From positions 62,001-126,000 of the forward strand of contig NZ_WTYK01000001.1 of NCBI RefSeq assembly GCF_009828065.1: a DNA stretch of 64,000 nt. The letters run 5' to 3'. This stretch comes from Croceibacterium soli (GTDB taxonomy: Bacteria; Pseudomonadota; Alphaproteobacteria; Sphingomonadales; Sphingomonadaceae). Position 1 is the stretch's first letter; every line of letters starts with the position of its first letter. Positions 46,887 through 56,798 of this stretch are shown here, piece by piece. A model generated the notes under the pieces. That model did no database searches. It was not told the DNA's origin and worked only from the letters and a program-made list of their open reading frames with translations. Both the position numbers and the translations under genes were made by a program.

Positions 46887-47188
46887 GTACTTTCCCGGCC
46901 GTCTCGCGCGGCGCCGTTCGTTCGGCAGCGAGTGATGGCGGCGCCCGGTTTGCCATCTGCTGAATCATCAAGGTTAACGGCGCGTTCACTTTTTCCGAGC
47001 GCCGCGATGTGGTGGGCAGACCCGGCGCGGCCCCCGCTGCCGCCGGCGATCGCCGACCTCAGCTCGCGCGCGGCATTCAATTGCGCCAGCAGCTCGGGCC
47101 AGGTGATCCGCCGCAGCCCATCCTGCCCGCCCGTCGAGCGATCTCGCGCGGGGCGCGGTTGAGCGGTCGTGAACTTGCCCTGGAACAT
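46883..47188 (-). CDS. Conserved-looking hypothetical protein coupled to sciP (101 residues)
   Basis: Starts [20 protein letters not shown], then [20 protein letters not shown] (a helix with alternating hydrophobics), a Gly/Ala linker, and [20 protein letters not shown]. No named domain recognised. Support for reality is the exact ATGA overlap with sciP, the plausible helix, and its position directly after a divergent promoter region shared with mnmA (77 bp). It has no cysteines except near the end and no membrane segment. A leader for sciP or an adaptor is possible, but no function can be assigned. Confidence 0.6.
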   Translation of the reverse strand: MFQGKFTTAQPRPARDRSTGGQDGLRRITWPELLAQLNAARELRSAIAGGSGGRAGSAHHIAALGKSERAVNLDDSADGKPGAAITRCRTNGAARDGREST

Positions 47189-47265
47189 GGCTATCGCCCT
47201 ACCGCAAGAATGGTCAATATCCGGTAAAACACAGGCTTAGCCCGGCGGAGGGAGCCTTTGCGGTA

Positions 47266-48465
47266 ATGGCGCCAAGGGTGTATGGGCGCCGCGAAATGCC
47301 CGACGCCGCCCTTCTCGATCGCCCCGCCGCGCTGTTCGACCTGCCGCGCCCGGCCGCCGAGTGCCGCATCGTCGTCGCCATGTCGGGCGGCGTCGACAGC
47401 TCGGTCGTGGCCGCGCTCGCCGCCCAGAGCGGCGCCGAAGTGATCGGCATCACGCTGCAGCTGTACGACTATGGCGCCGCCACGGGGCGCAAGGGCGCCT
47501 GCTGCGCCGGCGACGACATCCGCGACGCGCGCGGAGTGGCCGACCGGCTCGGCTTCGCGCACTATGTGTTCGACCACGAAAGCGCCTTCCGCGAGGAAGT
47601 GGTCGAGCGCTTCGCCGACGATTACCTGGCCGGGCGCACCCCGATCCCCTGCATCCGCTGCAACATGGGCCCGAAGTTCACCGACCTGCTGCGCATGGCG
47701 CGCGAGTTGGGCGCCGACTGCCTGGCCACCGGGCACTACGTCCGCCGCGTCGTCGGCCCCGCCGGCCCGGAGCTGCACCGGGCGCTCGATCCGGCACGCG
47801 ACCAGTCCTACTTCCTCTACGGCACGACCGAGGAACAGCTCGGTTACTTGCGCTTCCCGCTCGGCGGCCTGCCGAAGCAGGACGTGCGCCGCATCGCCGG
47901 CGAGTTCGGCCTGTCGGTCGCCGCCAAGCCGGACAGCCAGGACATCTGCTTCGTGCCCGACGGCGACTATGCGCGGATCGTCAAGGCTGTGCGCCCCGAA
48001 GGCGCTCGCCCGGGCCGCATCGTCCATGCCGAGACCGGCGAGGCTCTGGGCGAACACCGCGGAGTGATCCATTACACCGTCGGCCAGCGGCGCGGCCTGG
48101 AGATCGGCGGCCAGGCCGAGCCGCTCTACGTCGTGGCCATCGATGCGCAGACGGCGGAAGTGCGGGTCGGTCCGCGGCGCATGCTGGCGGTGGGGTCGGC
48201 GCGGATCGTCGAAACCAACCGCATCGGTCCGCTGCCGGACGAGCCGCTCACGGCCAAAGTCCGCTCCCTGGCCAAGCCCGTGCCTGTCGTGCTGGACGGG
48301 ACGTTCGGAGGCGGGGCAGCCACGACCATCCGCTTCGCCGAGCCCGAGTACGGCGTCGCGCCCGGGCAGGCGGCAGTGATCTATGCCGGGGACCGCGTGG
48401 TCGGCGGCGGCTGGATCGAGGACACCGAGCCCTACCCGTCCCAGGGCTCCAGCACGCAGCCGTAG
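47266..48465 (+). CDS. mnmA: tRNA-specific 2-thiouridylase MnmA
   Basis: Thiolates U34 of tRNA-Lys, -Glu and -Gln. The 399 residues contain the PP-loop [16 protein letters not shown], the first catalytic cysteine region ([13 protein letters not shown] / CIRCN), ATGHYVRR, the second cysteine in [16 protein letters not shown], and the C-terminal domain with [13 protein letters not shown]. The ATG at 47266 has GGAGGGAG 11 bases upstream; an internal ATG at 47296 is possible. The 3' end overlaps the convergent 119-residue gene by 34 bp. Confidence 0.96.
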   Translation: MAPRVYGRREMPDAALLDRPAALFDLPRPAAECRIVVAMSGGVDSSVVAALAAQSGAEVIGITLQLYDYGAATGRKGACCAGDDIRDARGVADRLGFAHYVFDHESAFREEVVERFADDYLAGRTPIPCIRCNMGPKFTDLLRMARELGADCLATGHYVRRVVGPAGPELHRALDPARDQSYFLYGTTEEQLGYLRFPLGGLPKQDVRRIAGEFGLSVAAKPDSQDICFVPDGDYARIVKAVRPEGARPGRIVHAETGEALGEHRGVIHYTVGQRRGLEIGGQAEPLYVVAIDAQTAEVRVGPRRMLAVGSARIVETNRIGPLPDEPLTAKVRSLAKPVPVVLDGTFGGGAATTIRFAEPEYGVAPGQAAVIYAGDRVVGGGWIEDTEPYPSQGSSTQP

Positions 48466-48791
48466 CCCTCGCGGAAGCGGGCGGTCTCGCTGGCGACGAG
48501 CGGGACATAAGCGGTGACGCTGCGCTCCTCTTCGTCCTCGCTGAGGAACACCGCTTCCATACCGGGCTCGAAGTCCTTCTCGCAGTCCTCCAGGCTCCGG
48601 CCGGCGACATGGCGGCAGGAACAGCCGGAGCGCGCGGCTACAGCCGCTCCGGTGCCGGCATAGCCCTGGATCGGCGTGCGGTAGAACCAGGCGAGGACCA
48701 CCCCTGCCAGCAGGAGCACGAGCGCCACCTTGAGCCAGGTCGGGCGGCGGCGCGCACCTCTCGGGGCCGAGCTTGTCTTTGCGGTTGCCAT
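48432..48791 (-). CDS. Membrane-anchored small protein with four conserved-looking cysteines
   Basis: 119 residues: a basic N-terminus (RGARRRPTW), one transmembrane helix (about 20-37, [18 protein letters not shown]), and an acidic periplasmic domain with cysteines at 57, 59, 70 and 112 (SGCSCRH, EDCEKDF, GYGCVLE). The ATG at 48791 has AGGAC 6 bases upstream. It converges on mnmA with a 34-bp overlap and diverges from the serine-hydrolase lipoprotein gene, 31 bp apart. No known family recognised; the cysteine set suggests disulfides or a metal site. Confidence 0.72.
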   Translation of the reverse strand: MATAKTSSAPRGARRRPTWLKVALVLLLAGVVLAWFYRTPIQGYAGTGAAVAARSGCSCRHVAGRSLEDCEKDFEPGMEAVFLSEDEEERSVTAYVPLVASETARFREGYGCVLEPWDG

Positions 48792-48822
48792 GCTGTCCTG
48801 CCTGGGAGATGGAGGCGCGCCA

Positions 48823-49968
48823 ATGCCGCGCCGCGCTTTCCCTAGCTTCGCCTCAGCCATGCTGCCAGCCCTTCTGCTGGCGGTGCTTCTGCTAGCCGCC
48901 TGCGGCGACGCGGGCCCGCCGCCGGAGCCGCCCCTCCCGCCCGGCGCGCTGGAAGCGGTGAGAGAGGCTCCCGGCGTGCAGCGCGAGAAGCTCGCCCGGG
49001 CCGTGGATGCACTGTTCAGCCGGGAGGACATCGGCGAAACGCGCGCGCTGCTGGTGCTGCACAAGGGCGAAGTGGCTGCGGAACGCTATGGTGAGGGCTA
49101 CGGTCCGGAGACCCGCTTCCTCGGCTGGTCGATGTCGAAGACGGTCACTGCCGTGATGATGGGCGCCCTCGTGGCCGAAGGGCGGCTGCGGCTGGACGAT
49201 TCGCCGCCGATCCCTGCCTGGCAGCGTGCCGGCGACCCGCGCGGCGAGATCACCCTGCGGCAACTGCTGCAGATGCGCTCCGGCCTGCGGCACGAAGAGA
49301 AGGCCGAGCCGGTCTATGACTCGCCCGAAGTGCGCATGCTGTTCCTCGACGGGCGCGACGACATGGCGGCATGGGCGGAGGCGCAGCCGCTGGAGCACGA
49401 AGCCGGCGCGGTGTTCGCCTACTCGACCCCCACGGGCGTGATCCTGGCGGACATCGCCGCACGCGTGCTGGCTCCACACGGCGGAGCCGATGCGCGCCAG
49501 CGGGCAGTGGCGGAGTTCTTCGCCTCGCGGGTCTCCGGGCCGCTCGGCGCGCCCTCCTTCACCCCGGAATACGATGCCGCCGGGACGATGACCGGCGGCA
49601 GCATGATCTGGGCCAACGCCCGCGACTGGGCGAAGTTCGGCGAGATGCTGCGGCACAAGGGATCGGTGAAAGGCGCGCAGCTGGTCCCCCGCGCCTGGAT
49701 CGAGTTCATGCTGCGCCCGAACCCCCGCGCGCCGGACTACGGGGCGATGGTCTGGCTCAACCGCGATTCGGAGACGGACCGCGACGTGCTATTCGCCGAC
49801 GAAGGCCCGGCGGATGCCTTCGCGGCCGTCGGCCACCTGGGGCAATACGTGATCGTCTCGCCTTCGCAGGGCCTGACGATCGTGCGTCTCGGCAAGACCG
49901 ACCAGGAGCAGCGGGAGGCGCTGGTCGATGCGCTGGCGGAGATCGCCGCGCTTTACCCCGGAAGGTAG
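48823..49968 (+). CDS. Serine hydrolase lipoprotein, class C beta-lactamase-like
   Basis: 381 residues with a lipoprotein signal (LLLAVLLLAAC, Cys 27). The beta-lactamase/transpeptidase fold is marked by the SxxK motif in GWSMSKTVTAV, the YST position in VFAYSTPTG for the second motif, and FAAVGHLGQYVIVSP near the third. It is similar in type to 6-aminohexanoate hydrolases and esterases rather than to true beta-lactamases, so antibiotic hydrolysis should not be assumed. GGAG 8 bases before the ATG. Its 3' end overlaps the convergent PhzF-like gene by 16 bp. Confidence 0.88.
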   Translation: MPRRAFPSFASAMLPALLLAVLLLAACGDAGPPPEPPLPPGALEAVREAPGVQREKLARAVDALFSREDIGETRALLVLHKGEVAAERYGEGYGPETRFLGWSMSKTVTAVMMGALVAEGRLRLDDSPPIPAWQRAGDPRGEITLRQLLQMRSGLRHEEKAEPVYDSPEVRMLFLDGRDDMAAWAEAQPLEHEAGAVFAYSTPTGVILADIAARVLAPHGGADARQRAVAEFFASRVSGPLGAPSFTPEYDAAGTMTGGSMIWANARDWAKFGEMLRHKGSVKGAQLVPRAWIEFMLRPNPRAPDYGAMVWLNRDSETDRDVLFADEGPADAFAAVGHLGQYVIVSPSQGLTIVRLGKTDQEQREALVDALAEIAALYPGR

Positions 49969-50759
49969 AACCGCCCCTCCACCACCGTGACGCAGTCGCC
50001 GCCGAGCCAGGCGACGTCGCCCTCCAGCCGGCAGGCGACATCGCCGCCGCGGCGGGAGGCCTGGTGCGCGGTGAAAGCGGCGCGGCCGAGCCGGGCGGCC
50101 CAGAACGGCGTCAGCGCCGCGTGGGCGGAGCCGGTCACGCTGTCCTCGTCCACCCCGCCGCCGGGCACGAACACGCGGCTGACGACGTCGGTGCGGCTGC
50201 CGGGCGCGGTGCAGATGAACTGGTCGTGGCCCAGCGCGCCGAGCCCGCGCAGGTCGGGATCGAGGGCGCGGACCTGCTCCTCGCTGTCGAACAGGTAGAT
50301 GCCGTAACCATCGGGGTTGCGCCAGACTTCGCGCGGCTGCGCGCCGAGCAGCGCGACCGCTTCCGGCCAGTCGCCCGGCTCGGTGGCGATCGCCGGCAGC
50401 GCCAGTTCGTACCCGCCGCCGGCCATGCGGCGCACCTCCAGCAGGCCCGCCTTGCGGGTGCGGAAGGTCACCCGCTCGCCGCCGTCGCGGCCAAGCAGGA
50501 CATGGCCCGATGCCAGCGTCGCATGGCCGCACAGGCGGATTTCCATCTCCGGCGTGAACCAGCGCAACTCCCATTCGGCCGCGCCAGTCTCATCCTTCAC
50601 CACGTAAGCCGTTTCCGCGAACATGTTCTCCTCGGCGATGGCCTGCAGGACTTCGTCCGGCAGCCACGCCTCCAGCGGCATCACGGCCGCCTGGTTGCCC
50701 GTGAACGGGCGCGAGGCGAATGCATCGACATGCCAGTACGGCAGGCTGCTAGCGGTCAT
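49953..50759 (-). CDS. PhzF-family isomerase-like protein
   Basis: 268 residues of the two-lobed diaminopimelate-epimerase-like fold: YWHVDAFASRPFTGNQAAVM at the start, the catalytic glutamate in IAEENMFAETAYV, RLCGHATLASGHVLL, and GVDEDSVTGSAHAALTPFW in the second lobe. PhzF itself works in phenazine synthesis, but most family members are uncharacterised and no phenazine genes are near. The ATG at 50759 overlaps the cation transporter's end by 11 bp. Confidence 0.9.
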   Translation of the reverse strand: MTASSLPYWHVDAFASRPFTGNQAAVMPLEAWLPDEVLQAIAEENMFAETAYVVKDETGAAEWELRWFTPEMEIRLCGHATLASGHVLLGRDGGERVTFRTRKAGLLEVRRMAGGGYELALPAIATEPGDWPEAVALLGAQPREVWRNPDGYGIYLFDSEEQVRALDPDLRGLGALGHDQFICTAPGSRTDVVSRVFVPGGGVDEDSVTGSAHAALTPFWAARLGRAAFTAHQASRRGGDVACRLEGDVAWLGGDCVTVVEGRFYLPG

Positions 50760-51699
50760 GGCTTTTCTCCAGCTTGTCGAATTCGTCGGCCTCGGCGAGC
50801 TGGTTGCCCGGATGGTCGACATGGCCTTCGGGATCGATATGGATCAGCAGTTCCATGCGCGGGAACTCGCGGCACAAGTCCTGCTCGACCCGTTCGATGA
50901 TGTCGTGGGCCTCCCCCACGCTCATCGCCGCCGGCAAGTCTACGTGGAACTGCACGAAGTCCCGGTCCCCCGACGTGCGCGTGCGCAGATCGTGCAGCTT
51001 GCTCAGCTCCGGGTGCCGCGCAGCCAGCTCGACGAAGCGCAGCCGCTTCTCCTCCGGCCATTCGCGGTCCATCAGGTTGTCGACCGCGTCCCGCGAGGCG
51101 CGCCAAGCGCCCCACAGCAGCCAGACGGCTATGGCCAGCCCGAACAGCGGATCCGCCCGCGAAAGCCCGAGGTACTGGTCGAGCACCAGGGCAACGATGA
51201 CCGCGAGGTTCAGCAGCAAGTCCGACTGGTAGTGCACGTTGTCGGTACGGATCGCCAGCGAGCCGGTCTTGCGGATAACATGCCGCTGCCAAGCCAGCAG
51301 GGCCAAAGTGCCGAGGATCGCCAGCACCGAGACGGCGATCCCCTGGTCCGCCGCTTCGGTGCGCCCGCCCTCGATCAGCCCGGTGACGGCGCGGAACGCG
51401 ATGCCGCCGGCCGACAGGACGATCAGGATGACCTGAAACATCGCCGCGAGCGCTTCAGCCTTGCCGTGCCCGAACCGGTGGTCCTCGTCCGCCGGCATTG
51501 CCGCCACCCACACGCCGATCAGAGTCGCAAAGCTGGCGACAAAGTCCAGCAAGGTATCGGCGAGGCTGCCTAGCATCGCCGTCGAGCCGGTCCGCCAGAC
51601 CGCCCAGCTCTTGAGCACGGTCAGGAACACCGCCATCGCGATCGAAGCATAGGCAGCGCTGCGCGTCAGCCGGGCGCGGGCTTCGGGCGACTGGCTCAC
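50749..51699 (-). CDS. Cation diffusion facilitator (FieF-like) transporter
   Basis: 316 residues with six transmembrane helices and a cytoplasmic C-domain. Helix 2 carries [13 protein letters not shown] (metal-site DxxxD) and helix 5 region has [16 protein letters not shown] (HxxxD). Between them is [17 protein letters not shown], the family signature. Exports Zn, Fe or similar divalent metals. The GTG start at 51699 overlaps the pdxH stop (GTGA). Confidence 0.92.
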   Translation of the reverse strand: MSQSPEARARLTRSAAYASIAMAVFLTVLKSWAVWRTGSTAMLGSLADTLLDFVASFATLIGVWVAAMPADEDHRFGHGKAEALAAMFQVILIVLSAGGIAFRAVTGLIEGGRTEAADQGIAVSVLAILGTLALLAWQRHVIRKTGSLAIRTDNVHYQSDLLLNLAVIVALVLDQYLGLSRADPLFGLAIAVWLLWGAWRASRDAVDNLMDREWPEEKRLRFVELAARHPELSKLHDLRTRTSGDRDFVQFHVDLPAAMSVGEAHDIIERVEQDLCREFPRMELLIHIDPEGHVDHPGNQLAEADEFDKLEKSHDR

Positions 51700-52298
51700 G
51701 GGTAAAGCAGCGTGCTGGCCCAACCGTCGCCCTCCCGGGTGAAACGGCGGCGTTCATGCAGCCGTCCCGGCCGGTCGATCCAGAACTCGATCGCTTCGGG
51801 CAGGAGACGAAAGCCCGTCCAGTGCGGCGGCCGAGGGATTTGCTGCCCCTCGTAACGCACAGCCAGTTCCTCCACCCGCTCCACATAAGTCCGGCGCGAA
51901 TCCAGCGGCCGCGACTGGTCCGAAGCGGCCGAGCCGAGCTGCGAGACGCGCGCCCGTGAATGGAAGTAGGCATCGGCATCGGCCGCGCTGACCTCGCTCA
52001 GCGGTCCTTCGATGCGGATCTGGCGGCGCAGGCTCTTCCAATGGAACAGCAGCGCCGCATGGGGATTGGCGGCGATCTCCTGCCCCTTGCGGCTCTGGGC
52101 ATTGGTGTAGAACACGAAACCACCGGCCCCGTGGCCCTTCAGCAGCACCATGCGGACCGACGGCCGGCCGTCCGGCGTGGCGGTGGCGAGCGCCATCGCG
52201 TTCGGATCGTTCGGCTCCGCTTCCGCCGCCTCGGCGAACCAGCGGTCGAACAGCGCCAGCGGCTCGCCGTGCGGCAAAGCGTCCTGTTCAGCGTCCAC
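51696..52298 (-). CDS. pdxH: Pyridoxamine 5'-phosphate oxidase
   Basis: FMN enzyme forming PLP from PNP or PMP. The 200 residues contain [54 protein letters not shown] and the C-terminal [26 protein letters not shown]-type signature. PLP made here serves GcvPB and the threonine aldolase among others. GTG start at 52298; divergent from the DnaJ-type gene, with 155 bp between starts. Confidence 0.96.
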   Translation of the reverse strand: MDAEQDALPHGEPLALFDRWFAEAAEAEPNDPNAMALATATPDGRPSVRMVLLKGHGAGGFVFYTNAQSRKGQEIAANPHAALLFHWKSLRRQIRIEGPLSEVSAADADAYFHSRARVSQLGSAASDQSRPLDSRRTYVERVEELAVRYEGQQIPRPPHWTGFRLLPEAIEFWIDRPGRLHERRRFTREGDGWASTLLYP

Positions 52299-52453
52299 GT
52301 ACGGTGCCTAATAAGAGCGGCGCGGTGTCGCGGCTCGTGCTGTAGCTGCCGATGTTCATGCGAAATGTCCCTACCGCTTGCCCGCGCAGGAGAAAAGGCC
52401 GCCGCCCGCCTGCATTCTTGCTAAGCGTCGGCGAACTACCTAGCTGACACACC

Positions 52454-53401
52454 ATGGCCGATCCGTACTCGACCCTGGGCGTGGCGCGCAATGCGAGCGA
52501 GAAGGACATCAAGTCCGCCTATCGCAAGCTCGCCAAGGAGCTCCACCCTGACAGGAACAAGGACAACCCGCGTGCATCGGAGCGTTTCTCCGAAGTCACG
52601 CGCGCTTACGACCTGCTGTCCGACAAGGACAAGCGGGCGCAGTTCGACCGTGGCGAGATCGATGCCGACGGCAACCCGGCGATGCCCTTCGGCATGGGCG
52701 GCGGCGGCTTCGGCCGCGGTCCGCAAGGGCGCCCAGGCGCGCAGGGCGGTTTTTCGGCGCAGGACTTCGAAGGCTTCGCCGGTGCCGACGGCGTCGACCT
52801 CGGCGATCTGTTCGAAGGCCTGTTCAACCGCGGCGGAATGGGCGGCGCGCGCACCGCCGGCCGCCGGCCGCCCCCGCCGCGAACAGGTGCCAACGTGCAG
52901 TACCGCCTGCGCGTGCCGTTCACCGACGCCGCGACGCTCCAGCCGCAGCGGATCACCCTGGCCGACGGCAAGACGATCGACCTCAAGCTGCCCGCCGGTG
53001 TCGAGGACGGCACCCAGATGCGCCTCAAGGGCAAAGGCGAACCCGGCCCTGGCGGCCATGGCGACGCCCTGGTGACGATATCGATCGAGCCCCACCCCTT
53101 CTTCCGCCGCGACGGCGACGACGTGCGGGTCGACCTGCCGATCACGCTCGACGAGGCGGTCGGCGGAGCGAAAGTGAAAGTGCCGACGGTCGAAGGCCCG
53201 GTGATGCTGACGGTCGCGCCCGGCTCCGGCTCCGGCAAAGTCCTGCGGCTGAAAGGCCGGGGCTTCAGCAAGAAGGGCGGCGGGCGCGGCGACCAGCTGG
53301 TTACCATCGAGATCGACCTGCCCGAAGACGTGTCCGAGCTCGCCGGCAAGCTGGAGGGCTGGCGCGATCCGCGGAACGTGCGCGCCAAGCTGGGCGTTTG
53401 A
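52454..53401 (+). CDS. DnaJ-type co-chaperone (CbpA-like, no zinc finger)
   Basis: 315 residues: J-domain with HPD (KLAKELHPDRNKDNP), a Gly/Phe-rich linker (FGMGGGGFGRGPQGR), then the DnaJ C-terminal client-binding domain (TIDLKLPAGVEDGTQMRLKG, VRVDLPITLDEAVGG). The four CxxCxGxG zinc repeats of DnaJ are missing, so it is class B like CbpA. Works with DnaK. First gene of a plus-strand run into YihY and FabI. Confidence 0.93.
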   Translation: MADPYSTLGVARNASEKDIKSAYRKLAKELHPDRNKDNPRASERFSEVTRAYDLLSDKDKRAQFDRGEIDADGNPAMPFGMGGGGFGRGPQGRPGAQGGFSAQDFEGFAGADGVDLGDLFEGLFNRGGMGGARTAGRRPPPPRTGANVQYRLRVPFTDAATLQPQRITLADGKTIDLKLPAGVEDGTQMRLKGKGEPGPGGHGDALVTISIEPHPFFRRDGDDVRVDLPITLDEAVGGAKVKVPTVEGPVMLTVAPGSGSGKVLRLKGRGFSKKGGGRGDQLVTIEIDLPEDVSELAGKLEGWRDPRNVRAKLGV

Positions 53402-53465
53402 CCCGCCGGCGCGCAAGGCCTGCGAGACGCGACGGCCCGAGACCGCCTGACAGGTATCGGAGCCG

Positions 53466-54494
53466 ATGACCGCCCAGCTCATTCCCGACCAGGACAAGCA
53501 CGGCCCCCCGGTCGAGGACCTCTCTCCCGAGGCGCGGCGCCGGGCCGCTCTGCTGCACAAAGCCGGCTTCCAGCGGCAAGTACGCCGCGCTGTCGGGCCG
53601 GGCACGCGCTTCTTCGAGATCTTCAAGCGGGTGCTCGTCGGCACCTATAACGACGGCTTCATCCACGCCGGCAACCTGGCCTATATGTCGGTCCTGGCGA
53701 TCTTCCCCTTCTTCATCACCGGCGCGGCGATGTTCTCCTTGATCGGCGAGGAGAGCGAGCGCGCGGCTTCGATCAATGCGGTCCTCTACGCCCTTCCCCC
53801 GGTGGTCGGCGACGTGATCGGGCCGGTGGCGCGCAACGTGATCGAGCAGCGCAGCGGCTGGCTGCTGTGGGCGGGAGGCCTGGTGGGCCTGTGGACCGTC
53901 GGCAGCCTGGTCGAGACGATCCGCGACATGCTCCGCCGGGCCTATGGAACCCAGCCGACCGCCGCTTTCTGGAAGTACCGCCTGTTCTCGACCGGGATCA
54001 TCCTCATCGCCGTCGTGCTGCTGCTCCTGAGCCTGATCGCGCAGGTCCTGATCGGCGCCGCGCAGGAAGTGATCGAAATCTACTTCCCCGACCTGAACGA
54101 CCTGCTGAGCGCGCTGGCGCTGTCTCGCCTGGTGCCGGCATTCGGCCTGTTCGGATCGCTCTACCTGCTGTTCTACACCTTGACCCCGCATGCCTATCGC
54201 AACCGGCGCTACCCGAAATGGCCCGGCGCACTGCTCGTCACCTTGTGGTGGATCATGGTCACGATCTTCCTGCCCCCGCTGCTGCGGACGGTGTTCAGCT
54301 ATGATCTGACGTACGGTTCGCTGGCCGGCATGATGATCGTGCTGTTCTTTTTCTGGCTGATCGGCCTAGGGATGGTTATGGGCGCCGAACTCAACGCGGC
54401 CCTGGCCGAAACCCCGGAGGAAGAGGAAGACTGCCGGGGGGTCGGCGGGAAGCTTCCGGCCGGTAACGAGAAAGTGGAGGAGAATAGCGCATGA
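53466..54494 (+). CDS. YihY/BrkB-family membrane protein
   Basis: 342 residues with about six transmembrane helices (GNLAYMSVLAIFPFFITGAA; WLLWAGGLVGLWTVGSLVE; ATGIILIAV-type segments) and the family stretch AYRNRRYPKWPGALLVTLWW. Wrongly called ribonuclease BN in older records; a transport or permease role is suspected but unproved. Acidic C-terminal tail (EEEED). The stop overlaps fabI (ATGA). Confidence 0.9.
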   Translation: MTAQLIPDQDKHGPPVEDLSPEARRRAALLHKAGFQRQVRRAVGPGTRFFEIFKRVLVGTYNDGFIHAGNLAYMSVLAIFPFFITGAAMFSLIGEESERAASINAVLYALPPVVGDVIGPVARNVIEQRSGWLLWAGGLVGLWTVGSLVETIRDMLRRAYGTQPTAAFWKYRLFSTGIILIAVVLLLLSLIAQVLIGAAQEVIEIYFPDLNDLLSALALSRLVPAFGLFGSLYLLFYTLTPHAYRNRRYPKWPGALLVTLWWIMVTIFLPPLLRTVFSYDLTYGSLAGMMIVLFFFWLIGLGMVMGAELNAALAETPEEEEDCRGVGGKLPAGNEKVEENSA

Positions 54495-55294
54495 GCGGTC
54501 TGATGGACGGCAAGCGCGGGCTGATCATGGGGTTGGCCAACGACAAGTCGCTGGCCTGGGGCATCGCGCAGAAACTGCGCGAGCACGGCGCGGAGCTGGC
54601 CTTCTCCTACCAGGGGGAAGCGCTCGGCAAGCGGGTGAAGCCGCTGGCCGAACAGCTGGGTTCCGATTTCACCTTCGAATGCGACGTCTCCGACATGGCG
54701 GCGCTCGACGATGCTTTCGCCACGCTCAAGCAGCGCTGGGACACCATCGACTTCGTGGTCCATGCGATCGGCTTCTCCGACAAGAACGAGCTGCGCGGGC
54801 ATTACGTCGACACCAGCCTGGAAAACTTCCTGCTGACGATGAACATCTCGGCCTACTCGCTGGTGGCCGTGACCCGGCGCGCCCGCGAGATGATGCCCAA
54901 CGGCGGATCGATCCTGACGCTGAGCTACTACGGCGCCGAGAAGGTCGTCCCGCACTACAACGTGATGGGCGTCGCCAAGGCCGCGCTGGAGACCAGCGTC
55001 AAGTACCTGGCCAACGACCTCGGCCCGGAGAACATCCGCGTCAACGCGATCAGCGCCGGCCCGATCAAGACCCTCGCCGCCAGCGGGATCGGCGACTTCC
55101 GCTACATCCTCAAGTGGAACGAGCTGAACTCCCCTCTGCGGCGCAACGTCACCATCGACGATGTCGGCGGAGCAGGCCTGTACATGCTGAGCGACCTGGC
55201 CAGCGGCGTGACCGGCGAAGTGCACCACGTCGACGCCGGGTACCACGTGGTCGGCATGAAACAGGAAGACGCACCGGATATCGCGCTGGTTTGA
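54491..55294 (+). CDS. fabI: Enoyl-[acyl-carrier-protein] reductase (NADH)
   Basis: Last reduction of the type II fatty-acid elongation cycle. The 267-residue SDR protein has the FabI-type nucleotide loop MGLANDKSLAWGIAQ, HAIGFSDKNELRGHY, and the catalytic YxxxxxxK as HYNVMGVAKAALE. Its C-terminus has GYHVVGM. The start overlaps the yihY-like stop. FabI is the triclosan/isoniazid-type target, but no resistance inference is possible here. Confidence 0.96.
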   Translation: MSGLMDGKRGLIMGLANDKSLAWGIAQKLREHGAELAFSYQGEALGKRVKPLAEQLGSDFTFECDVSDMAALDDAFATLKQRWDTIDFVVHAIGFSDKNELRGHYVDTSLENFLLTMNISAYSLVAVTRRAREMMPNGGSILTLSYYGAEKVVPHYNVMGVAKAALETSVKYLANDLGPENIRVNAISAGPIKTLAASGIGDFRYILKWNELNSPLRRNVTIDDVGGAGLYMLSDLASGVTGEVHHVDAGYHVVGMKQEDAPDIALV

Positions 55295-55378
55295 GGCGAC
55301 CGTAGGCCGAGCTCATCAACCGCCCGGCGGCAAGATCCAGGCCTTTCGATAGATTCGTCGCCGCTCCTCAGGCGCGAT

Positions 55379-56683
55379 CTATCCGGCCATGCGCAGCGGC
55401 TGCACGTCCGCCGGGGCAACCGGCTGATCCGGCCAGATCCCGCGAGTGTCGTAGACAACCTTGGCGGCGCGCTCGGCGAGCGGAACCGACTTGAAGACAT
55501 CGTGGTCCACCAGGACGATCATGATCCTGCAATCCTCGATCGCCGTATCTACGTCGATCTGCCGAGCTCCTGTTCCTTCGAACTCGCGCGGCAGTTTGGC
55601 TGCGAAAGGCTCAACGATGTGGATGCGCTCGCCAAACTTGCGAGCGAGCGTAGCGGCCACGAGACGGGCCGGGCTTTCGCGGAAATCGTCGATGTTCGCC
55701 TTGAAGGCCAGGCCCAGGCAGGCGACTTTTGCCTGCGGATGGGCTTCCACGAGCTTCGTTGCGCGGGCGATGACGTGGTGGATCTTGCTGTCGTTGACGC
55801 CGCGCGCGGTGCGGATCAGCGGGGTTTCGTCCGGTGCCCCGTTGACGATGAACCAGGGATCGACCGCGATGCAGTGCCCGCCCACGCCCGGGCCGGGCGA
55901 GAGGATGTTCACGCGCGGGTGCCGGTTGGCGAGGCGGATCACCTCCCACACGTCGAGTCCCATTTTGTCGGCGACGATCGAGAGCTCGTTGGCGAAGGCG
56001 ATGTTGACGTCGCGGTAGGCGTTCTCGACCAGCTTGGTCATCTCGGCCGAGCGCGCGTCGGTGGTGACGCACTCGGCGCGTACGAAGCGCTTGTAGAACG
56101 ATAGCGCCTTGCGCGCGCAACGCGGGGTGATGCCGCCGATCGAGCGGTCGTTGTTGATCAGCTCCTCAAGGATGCGGCCCGGCAAGACGCGCTCGGGGCA
56201 ATAGGCGATAGCGACGTCCGGCGTGCCGTCGCAGCGGCCGGGGAGCGCCAGATCGGAGCGTACAGCGGCTATCGCATCGCGCACCTGCTCGGTCGTACCG
56301 ACCGGCGAGGTCGACTCCAGGATCACCGTGTCGCCGGGCTTGAGCACTTCCGCGAGGCTCCTGGCAGCGGCGAGCACGTACGAGATATCGGGCGTATGCC
56401 GCCCGTCCTTGTGAAAGGGCGTCGGCACCGCGATGACGAAGACATCGGCCGGCTCGATCTTGGTCCCCGCCCGCAGCAGGCCCCGCTGGACCACGCCGTG
56501 CACCAGCCCGTCGAGATCCACTTCCTCGATGTGGATTTCGCCGCGGTTGATGGTCTGCACGACCGTCTCGCTGACGTCGACCCCGAGCACGCGCATCCCC
56601 GTGCGGGCGATGACGGCAGCCGTGGGCAACCCGATATAGCCGAGGCCGATGACCGATACAGAGGGCAGGTTCTCGCCGCGCAT
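55379..56683 (-). CDS. wecC: UDP-N-acetyl-D-mannosamine dehydrogenase
   Basis: Oxidises UDP-ManNAc to UDP-ManNAcA, used in surface polysaccharides. The 434 residues contain the NAD loop VSVIGLGYIGLPTAAVIA, VPTPFHKDGRHTPDISYV, LESTSPVGTTEQV, YCPERVLPGRILEELINNDR, and the catalytic cysteine in GVGGHCIAVDPWF. Divergent from the UDP-glucuronate 4-epimerase gene with 115 bp between them. The substrate of this gene is made by the WecB enzyme encoded 1.1 kb away. Confidence 0.94.
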   Translation of the reverse strand: MRGENLPSVSVIGLGYIGLPTAAVIARTGMRVLGVDVSETVVQTINRGEIHIEEVDLDGLVHGVVQRGLLRAGTKIEPADVFVIAVPTPFHKDGRHTPDISYVLAAARSLAEVLKPGDTVILESTSPVGTTEQVRDAIAAVRSDLALPGRCDGTPDVAIAYCPERVLPGRILEELINNDRSIGGITPRCARKALSFYKRFVRAECVTTDARSAEMTKLVENAYRDVNIAFANELSIVADKMGLDVWEVIRLANRHPRVNILSPGPGVGGHCIAVDPWFIVNGAPDETPLIRTARGVNDSKIHHVIARATKLVEAHPQAKVACLGLAFKANIDDFRESPARLVAATLARKFGERIHIVEPFAAKLPREFEGTGARQIDVDTAIEDCRIMIVLVDHDVFKSVPLAERAAKVVYDTRGIWPDQPVAPADVQPLRMAG

Positions 56684-56798
56684 GAACGTCTTTCCGATAG
56701 ATTGCCGTTGATCGCGTGCCTAAGTGCCGGGAAGTGAAGATATTGGTAACGCTGTCAGGGCAAACGCGCGGCAGCGCACCGCATCGCTGGGGAACGAC

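Noticed and set aside
46974-46989. CtrA box (TTAA-N7-TTCAC) as a firm regulatory feature
   Set aside because: It has one mismatch, lies within a probable coding frame, and half-sites are common by chance. Kept only as a question in the findings.
48823-49968. Beta-lactamase resistance gene
   Set aside because: The SxxK fold is shared with esterases and amidases, and the lipoprotein signal and overall pattern fit the general serine hydrolase group.
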